The notes: generated by a model not told the origin, from the letters alone. A DNA stretch of 42,583 nucleotides from Clostridia bacterium (GCA_017440755.1 JAFSGP010000013.1:1-42583), one strand, 5' to 3'. Positions 1 to 8,083 are shown, counted from the stretch's first letter. Program-made: numbers and translations.

Positions 1-831
1 AATGGTAACGCTGGTTATACCGGACGCCTGGAACGCCTTATTGCCGATGCTCGTAATGGTGGAAGGAATCTCGAAGGAGGTCAAAGCCTTACAACCACTG
101 AAGCAAACAGCAGGAATAGCGGTCACAGTAGAGGGAATCGTCACAGACTTCAGCGCAGCCATGTTACGGAATGCACCGTAAGCCAGCTCGGTAATGCCCT
201 CGTTCACAACCACCTCAGTGATGGTCGCCGCATACTGGTAAGCGTTACGGTTGGTCCAGCCGCCCATCTTGGTCTGACCGGAGATAACCAGCTTGTGGGT
301 GCCGTCCGCCTTCTCGTATACGTCGAAGGTGATGCCACCATAGACTTCGTTGGACACCAGCTCATCGGCAGGAGCGTTGGGATCCGCCTCGCCACACCAC
401 TTACAAGCGCCGTTCTCGTACACGTGATCCACAGTACCCAACTTAACACTCATCGGGTTAGTAACCTGAGTCTGTGCCTCATCGGTCCAAGCGGAACCAC
501 ACTGGTCGCAGAGCCAATGCTCCACGTTACCCAGAGCAGAACAGGTGGGATCCAGAGCCTCTACGTGTACCACGTTGTGCGCCGCATCGGGGTTGGTCAC
601 CTCATGGCACACCATACACACGGGGTCGCAAGGATAGAAGTACTGGTGCTCAGCCACATCCTCGCGAACCTCACCACAGATGTCACAGGTGGCATCGCAA
701 TCCGCAGAGTACACGTGCTCGCCGTCAGACCAATCCATACCGTCCTCTTCCGCCAGAGCAGAAACAGGCACCGCCATAACCACCAGCATAACAGCCAGCA
801 GCATAGCTATCATCCTCTTGAATTGGGTCAT
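1..831 (-). CDS. Secreted leucine-rich-repeat (BspA-like) surface protein, C-terminus cut by window edge
   Basis: The frame runs open from an ATG at 831 to the window edge (277 codons, no stop), so the C-terminus is missing. An AAGGAG site lies about 8 nt upstream. Residues 1-28 form a signal peptide (KR, hydrophobic stretch, VSALAEE cleavage region). Residues ~45-150 hold several C-x2-C pairs (CDATCDICGE, CDPVCMVCHE, CDQCG, CKWCGE), a zinc-ribbon-like pattern common in Clostridia cell-surface proteins. From ~residue 190 the pattern AFRNMAALKSVTIPSTVTAI / CFSGCKALTSFEIPSTI is typical of LRR_5 (BspA-type) repeats. The protein is probably exported and surface-exposed; its ligand is unknown. The family call is firm, the function is not. 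Confidence 0.82.
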   Translation of the reverse strand, partial: MTQFKRMIAMLLAVMLVVMAVPVSALAEEDGMDWSDGEHVYSADCDATCDICGEVREDVAEHQYFYPCDPVCMVCHEVTNPDAAHNVVHVEALDPTCSALGNVEHWLCDQCGSAWTDEAQTQVTNPMSVKLGTVDHVYENGACKWCGEADPNAPADELVSNEVYGGITFDVYEKADGTHKLVISGQTKMGGWTNRNAYQYAATITEVVVNEGITELAYGAFRNMAALKSVTIPSTVTAIPAVCFSGCKALTSFEIPSTITSIGNKAFQASGITSVTI

Positions 832-874
832 TTGTATCACTCCTTAATGATGAAATGAAATTATATCCAATATC

Positions 875-903
875 ATTTTATATCGTATCCGTCAACATTG
901 CAA
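875..903 (-). promoter_or_regulatory. Candidate sigma-A promoter of the LRR protein gene
   Basis: On the minus strand TTGCAA (898-903) is separated by 17 bp from TAAAAT (875-880). It lies 44 bp upstream of the LRR start, in the AT-rich gap after the MATE gene. No terminator is visible between the two genes, so some read-through is also possible. Confidence 0.5.
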
Positions 904-934
904 GTTGTTTAAGGTGTGATTTTATGCTCTGCTA

Positions 935-2332
935 TTATGGTTTCTTGCTCTTGGGGCAATCGGATTTTTCTGGCAAGTATTTCCGCATCACCCGCACGCA
1001 CACGGGAATCGCCACCAGAGCCGTTGCACCGTCCGCCAGCGGCTGTGCCAGCTGGACGCCCAGTAAGGGGGCGACGCCCTCACAGAAATACAAAAACACA
1101 AGAGGCAACCCTAACACAAAGGGTATGAAAAACAGCCCCTGTCGCGCCATGGAAAGGAAGCTGGCGGCGCCCACCCGCCCGATGGTCTGGGTGAGCATGG
1201 TGCACATGGTGGTCCAAGCCAGCAACGGAAACGCCACGCAATGCAATCGCAAGGTGAGTGCCGCCTTAGGCAGCACCGCAGGGTCGCTGCTAAACAGCCC
1301 CACCAGCGTGGGGGCGAACACAAATCCTGCCACCGATGCTGCCAACAGGAGCACCGTACCCAACCGCACGCAAAACCAAAAGGCCTTCTTGACCCGCCCG
1401 TACAATCCTGCGCCGAAATTGAATCCACACACAGGCTGAAAGCCCTGCCCGAAGCCCAACAGGGCAGAAAAGGCCAAGTGGGTGATGCGGGTGGCTATCG
1501 CCATCGCCGCAATAGCGGCATCGTTTCCGAACTGCCCCGCCATATAGTTTAGGCAAATGGTAGACAAGCTGGCCAGCCCCTGCCGACACAGAGAGGGGAA
1601 CCCGCCCCGCAGTATCTCGCTGAAATCCGCCCGACGGGGGCGGAACAGACGGGGGCGCACACGCAAATTTTCCTTTCGGGTGGTGCCGAACAGCAGCAAA
1701 ACGAAGCTAACCCCTTGGCTGATAGCCGTAGCGGCGGCAGCACCCACCACGCCCATATTAAACCCGAAAATAAACACAGGGTCCAAAACGATATTGAGCA
1801 AGCCGCCGCAGCCGATGCCTATCATACCGTAAAAAGCGCTGCCCTGAAAACGCAACTGGTTATTCAGCACCAACGCGCCAATCATCCAAGGCGCACCCAA
1901 CAAAATGATGCCCAAATACTGTCTGGCGTAGGGCAAAATGGTTTCGGTAGAGCCGAGGAACCGTGCCAACGGGTCCAGAAAGATAAGTCCCAACACCGTA
2001 ATGCAACCGCCCACCAACAAAGCGGAATAGAAGCCGATGGACGCCATACGCTCCGCCTCGGCGTGACGCTGCTGCCCCAGCAGACGGGAAATCACGTTGC
2101 CCGACCCCTGCCCAAACAGAAAGGCGCAGGCCTGAATGATCGCCATAAAGGAAAACACCACCCCCACCGCACCGGTGGCAGAGGTGTTGTCCAGCAGACC
2201 CACAAAAAAGGTGTCTGCCATATTGTAAATTGAGGTGATAAGCATGGATATCACAGTAGGCACTGCCATACGACCAATAAGCCGCCCTATCGGTGCAGTG
2301 GTCATATACTGAAATTTTGTCTGTTCGTCCAC
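935..2332 (-). CDS. MATE family multidrug/metabolite efflux transporter
   Basis: 465 residues, the usual MATE length, with about 12 hydrophobic segments and the family's two-fold internal similarity. The N-terminal stretch PIGRLIGRMAVPTVISMLITSIYNMADTFFVG is typical of MatE domains. The expected role is Na+ or H+ coupled export of cationic compounds across the cytoplasmic membrane; the substrate cannot be read from sequence. The start codon is GTG at 2332, set by a GAGGTGAT Shine-Dalgarno about 4 nt upstream. It begins 19 bp after the stop of the RNA methyltransferase gene and so is probably co-transcribed with it. Confidence 0.92.
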   Translation of the reverse strand: MDEQTKFQYMTTAPIGRLIGRMAVPTVISMLITSIYNMADTFFVGLLDNTSATGAVGVVFSFMAIIQACAFLFGQGSGNVISRLLGQQRHAEAERMASIGFYSALLVGGCITVLGLIFLDPLARFLGSTETILPYARQYLGIILLGAPWMIGALVLNNQLRFQGSAFYGMIGIGCGGLLNIVLDPVFIFGFNMGVVGAAAATAISQGVSFVLLLFGTTRKENLRVRPRLFRPRRADFSEILRGGFPSLCRQGLASLSTICLNYMAGQFGNDAAIAAMAIATRITHLAFSALLGFGQGFQPVCGFNFGAGLYGRVKKAFWFCVRLGTVLLLAASVAGFVFAPTLVGLFSSDPAVLPKAALTLRLHCVAFPLLAWTTMCTMLTQTIGRVGAASFLSMARQGLFFIPFVLGLPLVFLYFCEGVAPLLGVQLAQPLADGATALVAIPVCVRVMRKYLPEKSDCPKSKKP

Positions 2333-2351
2333 GGTATCACCTCTTTTCTTG

Positions 2352-3737
2352 TTATTTCTTTCGCCGTATCAAGCAAGCCACGTTCTCCACGTGGGCGGTG
2401 CGGGGGAACAGGTCCACCGGCTGCACCCACTGGGTGCGATAGCCTTTTTCATCAAACAGCTTTAAATCGCGGGCAAGGGTGGCGGGGTCGCAGGAGACGT
2501 ACACCACGCGGTCGGGTGCCATCTCCGCCACCGTATCAATGAGGTCGGGGGAACAGCCTTTGCGGGGCGGGTCCAGCACCACCACCTCGGGGCGAATGCC
2601 CTCCCGCGCCAGCTGGTCCGCCGCCTTCGCCGCGTCCGCACAAATGAAACGGGCGTTGCGTATCTTGTTGGCGGCGGCATTGCGACGGGCGTCCCGCACC
2701 GCGGCCTCCACCACCTCAACCCCTATCACCGCGCCGGCACAATGCGCCATAGATAGGCCGATGGTGCCCGTACCGCAGTAGAGGTCCAGCAGCGTTTCTT
2801 TTCCCGTAAGCGCCGCTGCCTGCGCCGCCAGACGGTACAGCTTTTCCGTCTGGGCGTGATTCACCTGATAGAAGGAATGGGGAGACAGACGAAACCGCAA
2901 TCCGCACAATTCGTCCACAATGGCATCGCCGCCCCAAAGAGTATACCCCTCTTTGCCCAAAATCACATTGGTGCGGTCAGGATTTACGTTGACGCACAAA
3001 GAAACCAGCGCCGGTGCGGCTTTTTGCATTTCCTCCACCAGCCCCTCCGGGTCGGGCAGACGGCCGTCGGTGCACACCAGACACACCATCATCTCCCCCG
3101 TCACCGCCGCCTGACGAATGTACACGTGCCGCACCAGGCCGGTGTGGCTTTCTTCGTCATAAGGGGCGGCACCGCTCTTAGCCATCCATGCCTCTACCCC
3201 GTCCAGCACCGCCGCGTACCCCGCAGGCTGCAGCTTGCAATCTCGACAGGGGATAATGCGATGACTACGGGGCGCAAAAAAACCGAACAGCGGGCCGTCC
3301 TCCCCCGCTGCCACAGGGAATTGCGCCTTGTTGCGATAGCGGTCGGGGCTGTCGCCACCCATCAGCGGCAGCACGGGCGCCTCAATACCGCCCACGCGGC
3401 GCATGGTGTCCTGTACCCAGCTCTGCTTATAGCGGCTCTCCGCCTCGTAGGTGACGTGCCGCCAATTACAGCCGCCACACTTACCGAACGCGGGACAGTC
3501 CACCTGCTTTACCCGATCGGGGGACGGCATCAGTAGCTCCTCCACCTTGCCGAAGGCATGGGTTTTCTGCACCTTAACAATGCGGCAAAGCAGACGGTCA
3601 CCGAGAGCCGTCTGCGGAATGAACACTACCATACCGGGGGCAGAAATGTCCTCGTTGGTATAGCGTGCCACACCGAAGCCCTCACCCGTAGTACCGGTGA
3701 CCGTCAATTCAATTATCTGATTTTTCTGCAGTGCCAT
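2352..3737 (-). CDS. rlmD: 23S rRNA (uracil-5-)-methyltransferase, RlmD/TrmA family
   Basis: 461 residues. Residues ~1-60 form a TRAM RNA-binding domain. Cys81, Cys87 and Cys90 (CPAFGKCGGC), with a further Cys in IPCRDC, fit the [4Fe-4S] cluster of RlmD-type enzymes. The SAM-binding motif LLDLYCGTGTIG, then VLDPPRKGC and the catalytic VYVSCDPATLARDL, are all present. Family members make 5-methyluridine in 23S rRNA using S-adenosylmethionine; which uridine cannot be read, and Firmicutes often carry several paralogues. The start at 3737 follows GAGGGG (spacing ~11). The open frame continues upstream to 3896, but that part covers the promoter and terminator region, so the longer form is rejected. 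Confidence 0.9.
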   Translation of the reverse strand: MALQKNQIIELTVTGTTGEGFGVARYTNEDISAPGMVVFIPQTALGDRLLCRIVKVQKTHAFGKVEELLMPSPDRVKQVDCPAFGKCGGCNWRHVTYEAESRYKQSWVQDTMRRVGGIEAPVLPLMGGDSPDRYRNKAQFPVAAGEDGPLFGFFAPRSHRIIPCRDCKLQPAGYAAVLDGVEAWMAKSGAAPYDEESHTGLVRHVYIRQAAVTGEMMVCLVCTDGRLPDPEGLVEEMQKAAPALVSLCVNVNPDRTNVILGKEGYTLWGGDAIVDELCGLRFRLSPHSFYQVNHAQTEKLYRLAAQAAALTGKETLLDLYCGTGTIGLSMAHCAGAVIGVEVVEAAVRDARRNAAANKIRNARFICADAAKAADQLAREGIRPEVVVLDPPRKGCSPDLIDTVAEMAPDRVVYVSCDPATLARDLKLFDEKGYRTQWVQPVDLFPRTAHVENVACLIRRKK

Positions 3738-3773
3738 AGCGGTGCATTCCCCTCGTTTTACAAGTGTATATAT

Positions 3774-3805
3774 AATATTGTACACAATATTCCCGTATAG
3801 TGCAA
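3774..3805 (-). promoter_or_regulatory. sigma-A promoter of rlmD-MATE with palindrome over the -10
   Basis: On the minus strand TTGCAC (3800-3805) is 17 bp from TACAAT (3777-3782). The -10 sits inside the inverted repeat AATATTGT-GT-ACAATATT (3774-3791, 8-bp arms, 2-bp centre). That is the size and position of a repressor operator. Promoter assignment is strong; regulation is inferred. Confidence 0.75.
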
Positions 3806-3821
3806 GGTTTTCTTTCGCACG

Positions 3822-3852
3822 AAAAACACCTCGGCGATGCCGAGGTGTTTTT
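3822..3852 (-). terminator. Terminator of the PHP hydrolase / cohesin-like operon
   Basis: A 14-bp perfect stem (3822-3835 with 3839-3852) and 3-nt loop end in a U-run. The hairpin lies 3 nt after the stop of the cohesin-like gene. The A-run on the other arm means it could also act on the plus strand. Confidence 0.88.
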
Positions 3853-3855
3853 GGC

Positions 3856-5013
3856 TTATTTCTTCTTGCGCAGCACCACAGCCGCAACGGCGCCACCGAT
3901 GCCTAACGCAACCACAACGCACAGCAGGACAAAAACCCAAGTGCTGCTATCCTCTTCCCCGTTCGGGTCAGTCACCGCATTCTGGGTCGGTGCGCTCTCC
4001 TGGGTGGTTCCGTCCGCCGTCGTCTGCGTGGTGGGCGGGTCCGTAATCACCGAACCGTCAGCGTCGGTCCGCGTGGTGGTCGTGGGCGGGTCCGTAATCA
4101 CCGCGCCGTTAGCGTCGGTCCGCGTGGTGGTCGTGGGCGGGTCCGTAATCACCGAGCCATCAGCATCGGTCCGCGTGGTGGTGGCGGGCGGGTCCGTAAT
4201 CACCGCGCCGTTAGCGTCGGTCCGCGTGGTGGTGGCGGGCGGGTCCGTAATCACCGAGCCACCGGCGTCGGTCCGCGTGGTGGTGGCGGGCGGGTCCGTA
4301 ATCACCGAACCACCGGCGTCGGTCCGCGTGGTGGTGGCGGTCTGTCCCGCCGTAGCGCCTCCCACCGTAGTGGTGGTAATCAAAAGCGTCGGGATAGTGG
4401 TTGTGGTGGTAGAGGCGACCTCCTGCTTCGTATCTCCGCAACGGGAGCAGGTATTCCCCTGATAGTCGTGCCCCAGCGCCTCCCCCTGCGTCATGCCGCA
4501 GATGGTGCAATGCTTGGGGTAAGCACAATCCGCCGCCTGCCAATCGTGGGGGCAAACAATCTGCACCTGCGCACTTACCAGCGCCACGGGATACCCCGCG
4601 TCCGCTTTTTCGAAGACCGCCCCCGCTGTGAGGTTGGTATGTCCGAAACCGCTGGTTTCTTTCACCTTTAATTCCACCTGCAGAACGTCTCCGTCAAAGG
4701 AGCGCGCCTTCTTCGCCATAAATACAGCGTTCAGCTTCGTTGTGTCCACGTCCTTCAACAGTTCGCCGGCAATCAGCCATTTGGCAGACACGAATTCAAA
4801 CACCGTCTGATCCCATGCATTCCCCATCGCTACCAGCATAGCCGTAACGTTCGGGCTATTCTCCACCTTAACCGTCAAAGTGAGAGCATCCCCTCGCTGC
4901 AGGGTGGTCGCCGATGCCACGGTGGTGACCACTGCCGGCTCACCCTCCGCCGCTACGGGCAGAGAAGCCGCCATCAGCAGCAGGCATAACAGGATTGCAA
5001 CCGGTTTTTTCAT
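3856..5013 (-). CDS. Membrane-anchored surface protein with cohesin-like domain and Thr/Asp/Pro repeats
   Basis: 385 residues. A signal peptide (1-~22, MKKPVAILLCLLLMAASLPVAA) is followed by a ~130-residue beta-rich region resembling cohesin-type carbohydrate/adhesion modules (GDALTLTVKVENSPNV..., VLQVELKVKE). Next is a Cys-rich segment (C-x5-C-x2-CG, then CSRCGD). Six tandem 17-residue repeats of the form ATTTRTDAGGSVITDPP precede one C-terminal transmembrane helix and RKKK. This suggests an exported protein held in the membrane, with the repeats as an extended stalk. Start 5013 has AAGGAG 9 nt upstream. Its ATG overlaps the stop of the PHP gene (ATGA), indicating translational coupling. The cohesin call is by pattern only. 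Confidence 0.75.
   Translation of the reverse strand: MKKPVAILLCLLLMAASLPVAAEGEPAVVTTVASATTLQRGDALTLTVKVENSPNVTAMLVAMGNAWDQTVFEFVSAKWLIAGELLKDVDTTKLNAVFMAKKARSFDGDVLQVELKVKETSGFGHTNLTAGAVFEKADAGYPVALVSAQVQIVCPHDWQAADCAYPKHCTICGMTQGEALGHDYQGNTCSRCGDTKQEVASTTTTTIPTLLITTTTVGGATAGQTATTTRTDAGGSVITDPPATTTRTDAGGSVITDPPATTTRTDANGAVITDPPATTTRTDADGSVITDPPTTTTRTDANGAVITDPPTTTTRTDADGSVITDPPTTQTTADGTTQESAPTQNAVTDPNGEEDSSTWVFVLLCVVVALGIGGAVAAVVLRKKK
4034..4339. repeat. Six tandem 51-bp coding repeats
   Basis: The motif ggcgggtccgtaatcacc recurs every 51 bp, six times, encoding the 17-residue stalk repeats of the cohesin-like protein. Units differ mainly at the Asn/Asp/Gly and Ser/Ala positions (DAGGS, DANGA, DADGS). 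The near identity implies recent expansion and likely length polymorphism between strains. Confidence 0.9.
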
Positions 5014-5894
5014 TCTTCTCTATCTCCTTTTACCGTAAAATAGGGGGACCAGGCGTACCGCCCCTCGCTGTCCCGCACCTCCACGCGGACAAAGGTATCC
5101 GACGGAATAGGAATATAGGTGTCCTCGGTCAGCGCCTCGCCCTGCACGCAACGGTGCCCCGTGTAGGCGCTGTCGGTATAATACACGATTTCCTCCACGG
5201 GGGAACATGCCACCCGTATCTCCCCTGCCTCATAGGTCACGTCCAAAACAGGTCCTTGGCTGGCATAGAAATCGCCGCGGCGGAGCGCCGCCAGTATGGC
5301 CTCGGCGGTGCATGCCTCCGCCTGCACCATCACGTAACTGCGGCAGGTGTCGGCAGGGGTGTAAAAATGCACGTCGTCTGTTGCCGCCAATTTCCACAGG
5401 CAGCCGCGGGCCGCCATACAGTCCAAAATCAGCCCGCTGTACGGGCGACAATTGAAGGGAACTCCCGAAACGGAATTGTAGATTTCGGTCATATCCACCC
5501 CTCGCAGTGCCATCAGCTGCTCCGGGGTGTTCAGACTCCACGCAGGGTGAGCCAATATCGCCAGACCGCCTGCCTCGTGAACGCCGTCGATCATCTGCTG
5601 CACTGTGCACTCACGGGTCACCGCAGGCACTTGCTCCACGCCCACCGCCACCACGTGGAATATGCCCTCGGCAGTGCGGCTGCCCACGTCGTACTCCACA
5701 CCGGGGAGCAGCAGCATATCCTCAAACCGCCCCTCCTCGCTCACCTGCCAATGGTCGGTGCGCGCCACAAAATCGTAGCCCGCCTCCCGATACAGGCGAT
5801 ACGCCTCCTCGGGGGTGCGCCGCCCATCGGTAACGGTGGTGTGCATATGTAAATTTCCTTTATACCAAGTGCGTCCTTGTTTATCCGTATACAT
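5010..5894 (-). CDS. PHP-domain metal-dependent hydrolase (CehA/McbA-like)
   Basis: 294 residues. PHP metal-ligand motifs are in order: GNLHMHTTVTDG near the N-terminus, ARTDHWQ, PGVEYD, ILAHPAW and ATDDVHF. The family contains phosphoesterases and carbohydrate-ester hydrolases with a tri-metal site; the substrate here is unknown. No signal peptide is visible, so it is probably cytoplasmic. The start is ATG at 5894 with AGGGGGA upstream. A TTG at 5921 would lengthen the frame, but it overlaps the promoter -10 and precedes the expected transcript start. First gene of an operon with the cohesin-like protein. Confidence 0.82.
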   Translation of the reverse strand: MYTDKQGRTWYKGNLHMHTTVTDGRRTPEEAYRLYREAGYDFVARTDHWQVSEEGRFEDMLLLPGVEYDVGSRTAEGIFHVVAVGVEQVPAVTRECTVQQMIDGVHEAGGLAILAHPAWSLNTPEQLMALRGVDMTEIYNSVSGVPFNCRPYSGLILDCMAARGCLWKLAATDDVHFYTPADTCRSYVMVQAEACTAEAILAALRRGDFYASQGPVLDVTYEAGEIRVACSPVEEIVYYTDSAYTGHRCVQGEALTEDTYIPIPSDTFVRVEVRDSEGRYAWSPYFTVKGDREE

Positions 5895-5920
5895 ATCCCA
5901 TTCCCCCTGTATCTGTGTCA

Positions 5921-5949
5921 ATTATACGGGGGTTTCCGCGGTTTGTCAA
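5921..5949 (-). promoter_or_regulatory. Consensus sigma-A promoter of the PHP / cohesin-like operon
   Basis: Perfect TTGACA (5944-5949), 17-bp spacer and perfect TATAAT (5921-5926) on the minus strand. The predicted transcript start is near 5914, leaving a ~20-nt leader that carries the ribosome site. Confidence 0.92.
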
Positions 5950-5966
5950 CAACAGAACCGCGCAAA

Positions 5967-5996
5967 AAAGAACGGCTGCCGCAGCAGCCGTTCTTT
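5967..5996 (-). terminator. Terminator of the HAD-SulP operon
   Basis: A 13-bp stem (5967-5979 with 5984-5996) with a 4-nt loop, followed by a run of U on the minus strand. It lies just after the SulP stop codon. Confidence 0.88.
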
Positions 5997-5999
5997 CCC

Positions 6000-7274
6000 T
6001 TACTTTTTGCACAGTTTTTGTATCAGCATACACAAAAGATGCAGGCAAAGCCCCGCGACAATAGCCACCACCAGGTCGAAAATCACCGTTAGCGCAAAGG
6101 TAACAAACAGCACCAGAATATTGGCAAGGCGTTTCTCTTTCGTAATGGACACAAACTTTCGCCACTCGCTCATATTATATGCCACCATAAACAGAATGGC
6201 AGCAATGGTGGGCATGGGAATCAGCGCTGCGTAGGGCATCAGGAACAGCAGCACCAAAAACAGCACCACTGCGTGCACCATGCCCGCAATAGGCGTCCGT
6301 CCGCCGTTCTTCGCGTTGGCGGAGGTGCGGGCGATAGCGCCGGTGGCGGGAATTCCGCCGAACAGCACCGAGGCAACATTGCCCACGCCCTGCGCCACCA
6401 ATTCGGCATTGGGATTGTGCTTCGACTGCACCATACCGTCCGCCACCACGCAGGACAGCAACGATTCCACCGCCGCCAGCACCGCAATGGTCACCGCATT
6501 GGGGATAACTGCCAGTATCTTCTCCGTGCTAAAATCCATGCTCCCCCAATCCAAGCGAGGCAGGCCCGCGGGAATGGTATACAGGTCACCGATGGTGTAC
6601 ACCCCTGCGTCCAAAGCGGGGATAAACTTCACCAGCAGCGCACACACCACCACCGCAATCAACGAGGCGGGCAGCTTCTTTTCCAGTTTGGGGTAGATGA
6701 TGAGAATTGCCAGACTGATGCCGCCCACCAACAGCGCCCAGGGGCTGAAGGTGCCTGCTGCCGCCAGATTGGCCTCGATCTTTTCCAACGTTTCAATCGG
6801 CTTGACCCCCGCTGCATAGGTCAGACCCAAAAAGTCCTTGACCTGTCCCAACAGAATGGTCACCGCAATACCGCCCGTAAACCCTACCGTGATGGTATGG
6901 GGCATATACTTAATGAACGAGCCCAGCTTGCACACGCCCATCAGGATAAGCAACAGACCTGCTATCACCGTGGCGATAAACAGACCGTCCATGCCCTGCG
7001 TGGCCACCACCCCCGCCACAATGGTGGCAAAGGCGGCGGTAGGACCCGCAATCTGCACGCGGCTACCGCCCAGCAGCGACACCACAAAGCCCGCGGCAAT
7101 GGCGGTGTACACGCCACAGGCAGGCTCCACGCCCGATGCCAGCGCCAGCGCGATGGACAGCGGCAGGGCGATAATCGCCACAATGACACCCGCTATCAGG
7201 TCGTTCACCAACTGCTTTTTGGTATAGCCCCGCATAGCGGAAATTAACTTCGGCTGCAAATAAAAGTCCTTCAT
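6000..7274 (-). CDS. SulP family anion transporter without STAS domain
   Basis: 424 residues, about 10-12 membrane segments. The N-terminal half carries family motifs: VNDLIAGVIVAIIALPLSIALALASGV, the PACGVYTAI segment, GSRVQIAGPTAAF, and a later FGGIPATGAIARTSANAKNGG. SulP proteins move sulfate, bicarbonate or other anions, often with H+ or Na+. Most are ~550 residues and end in a cytoplasmic STAS regulatory domain; this one stops shortly after the last membrane helix (LIQKLCKK), so STAS is absent. Start 7274 follows GAGGGG. It begins 13 bp after the HAD gene stop and shares its transcript. Confidence 0.9.
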   Translation of the reverse strand: MKDFYLQPKLISAMRGYTKKQLVNDLIAGVIVAIIALPLSIALALASGVEPACGVYTAIAAGFVVSLLGGSRVQIAGPTAAFATIVAGVVATQGMDGLFIATVIAGLLLILMGVCKLGSFIKYMPHTITVGFTGGIAVTILLGQVKDFLGLTYAAGVKPIETLEKIEANLAAAGTFSPWALLVGGISLAILIIYPKLEKKLPASLIAVVVCALLVKFIPALDAGVYTIGDLYTIPAGLPRLDWGSMDFSTEKILAVIPNAVTIAVLAAVESLLSCVVADGMVQSKHNPNAELVAQGVGNVASVLFGGIPATGAIARTSANAKNGGRTPIAGMVHAVVLFLVLLFLMPYAALIPMPTIAAILFMVAYNMSEWRKFVSITKEKRLANILVLFVTFALTVIFDLVVAIVAGLCLHLLCMLIQKLCKK

Positions 7275-7287
7275 AATACCCCTCTTT

Positions 7288-7926
7288 TTATTCCTTTTCT
7301 AACAATTCCGCAAAATCGTATATGTAGAGGTCGGCAACCGTCTTGATTTCTTCCGCAAACTCCGCCGAGGAGTTGTCGTACACACCACACACCTGCATTC
7401 CCGCCGCCTTAGCAGTCTTGTCGGCATTCAGGTTATCGTCCAGAAACAGGACCTCGCCTACGGGCTGCCCCAGCCGCTGTGCCGCCATTTTGTAAATGGC
7501 GGTGTCCGCCTTGGTGGTGGCGAAATCGTCACAGGACCACACGTTGTCAAACAAATCCCACAGCCCCAACCGCTTCAGACACGGGTCCAACGTAATGTGG
7601 GGGCTGGCGGTGAGGATATTCAGGCTCGCGCCCTGTTCCTTGAGGGTGCACAACGTTTCGACCACGTTCTTTTTGGCGGGGATGTGGTACTTGTACGCAT
7701 CCAGCAGGTATTCCCCCATCAAATGTCCTATCTCCTCCACTGACAGCGGCACGCCCAACTCCACAAAGTACTCCGCCGTTCCCAGCAGACCCAGCGGGGT
7801 GATGGTCTTGATGACGTCCGCTTCGTAGGCAACGTGATATTCGTCCAATATACGCAGCATACAAGCGCAATAGGACGGCATGGAATCCACCAACGTACCG
7901 TCAAAATCAAACAGGTAGGTTTTCAT
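7288..7926 (-). CDS. HAD family hydrolase (phosphoglycolate-phosphatase-like)
   Basis: 212 residues. Motif I FDFDGTLVDS lies at residues ~6-15, motif II ILTASPH in the middle, and the motif III Lys and motif IV FLDDNLNA near the C-terminus. These mark a HAD subfamily I phosphatase with an alpha-helical cap. The substrate is not predictable; small sugar phosphates or phosphoglycolate are typical. The ATG at 7926 is preceded by GAGGTGAAACGC. The frame extends 16 codons further, but that part overlaps the -10 promoter element and is unlikely to be translated. Confidence 0.88.
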   Translation of the reverse strand: MKTYLFDFDGTLVDSMPSYCACMLRILDEYHVAYEADVIKTITPLGLLGTAEYFVELGVPLSVEEIGHLMGEYLLDAYKYHIPAKKNVVETLCTLKEQGASLNILTASPHITLDPCLKRLGLWDLFDNVWSCDDFATTKADTAIYKMAAQRLGQPVGEVLFLDDNLNADKTAKAAGMQVCGVYDNSSAEFAEEIKTVADLYIYDFAELLEKE

Positions 7927-7944
7927 GCGTTTCACCTCTTGGGT

Positions 7945-7974
7945 ATTATAGCACACGCTCACCTGCAAAAACAA
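7945..7974 (-). promoter_or_regulatory. Extended -10 promoter of HAD-SulP
   Basis: On the minus strand TGC-TATAAT (-10 at 7945-7950) is an extended -10. A weak -35, TTGTTT (7969-7974), lies 18 bp upstream. Confidence 0.65.
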
Positions 7975-7986
7975 TGGGCAAAAAGC

Positions 7987-8015
7987 AAGAACCCGACGGC
8001 TTTTGTCAGGTTCTT
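7987..8015 (-). terminator. Distal terminator of the orphan transcription unit
   Basis: An 11-bp stem (7987-7997 with 8005-8015, one G-U pair on the minus strand) is followed by GCTTTTTGCCC. It is the second of two tandem hairpins that share the tail TTGCTTTTTGCC. Confidence 0.65.
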
Positions 8016-8054
8016 TTGGCGGTTTGGACGAAGGGTAACCGAGGCAAAAAGCAA

Positions 8055-8083
8055 GCCCACCGAGCGTTACACTCTCGGTGGGC
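8055..8083 (-). terminator. Proximal terminator of the orphan transcription unit
   Basis: A 10-bp perfect stem GCCCACCGAG / CTCGGTGGGC (8055-8064 with 8074-8083) with a 9-nt loop is followed by TTGCTTTTTGCC on the minus strand. Confidence 0.75.

Noticed and set aside
4034..4339. CRISPR-like or satellite repeat
   Set aside because: The period is 51 bp and in frame, and the repeats encode a protein stalk.
5895..5921. TTG start of the PHP hydrolase at 5921
   Set aside because: The codon borders the TATAAT box and lies upstream of the expected transcript start; ATG 5894 has a good SD.
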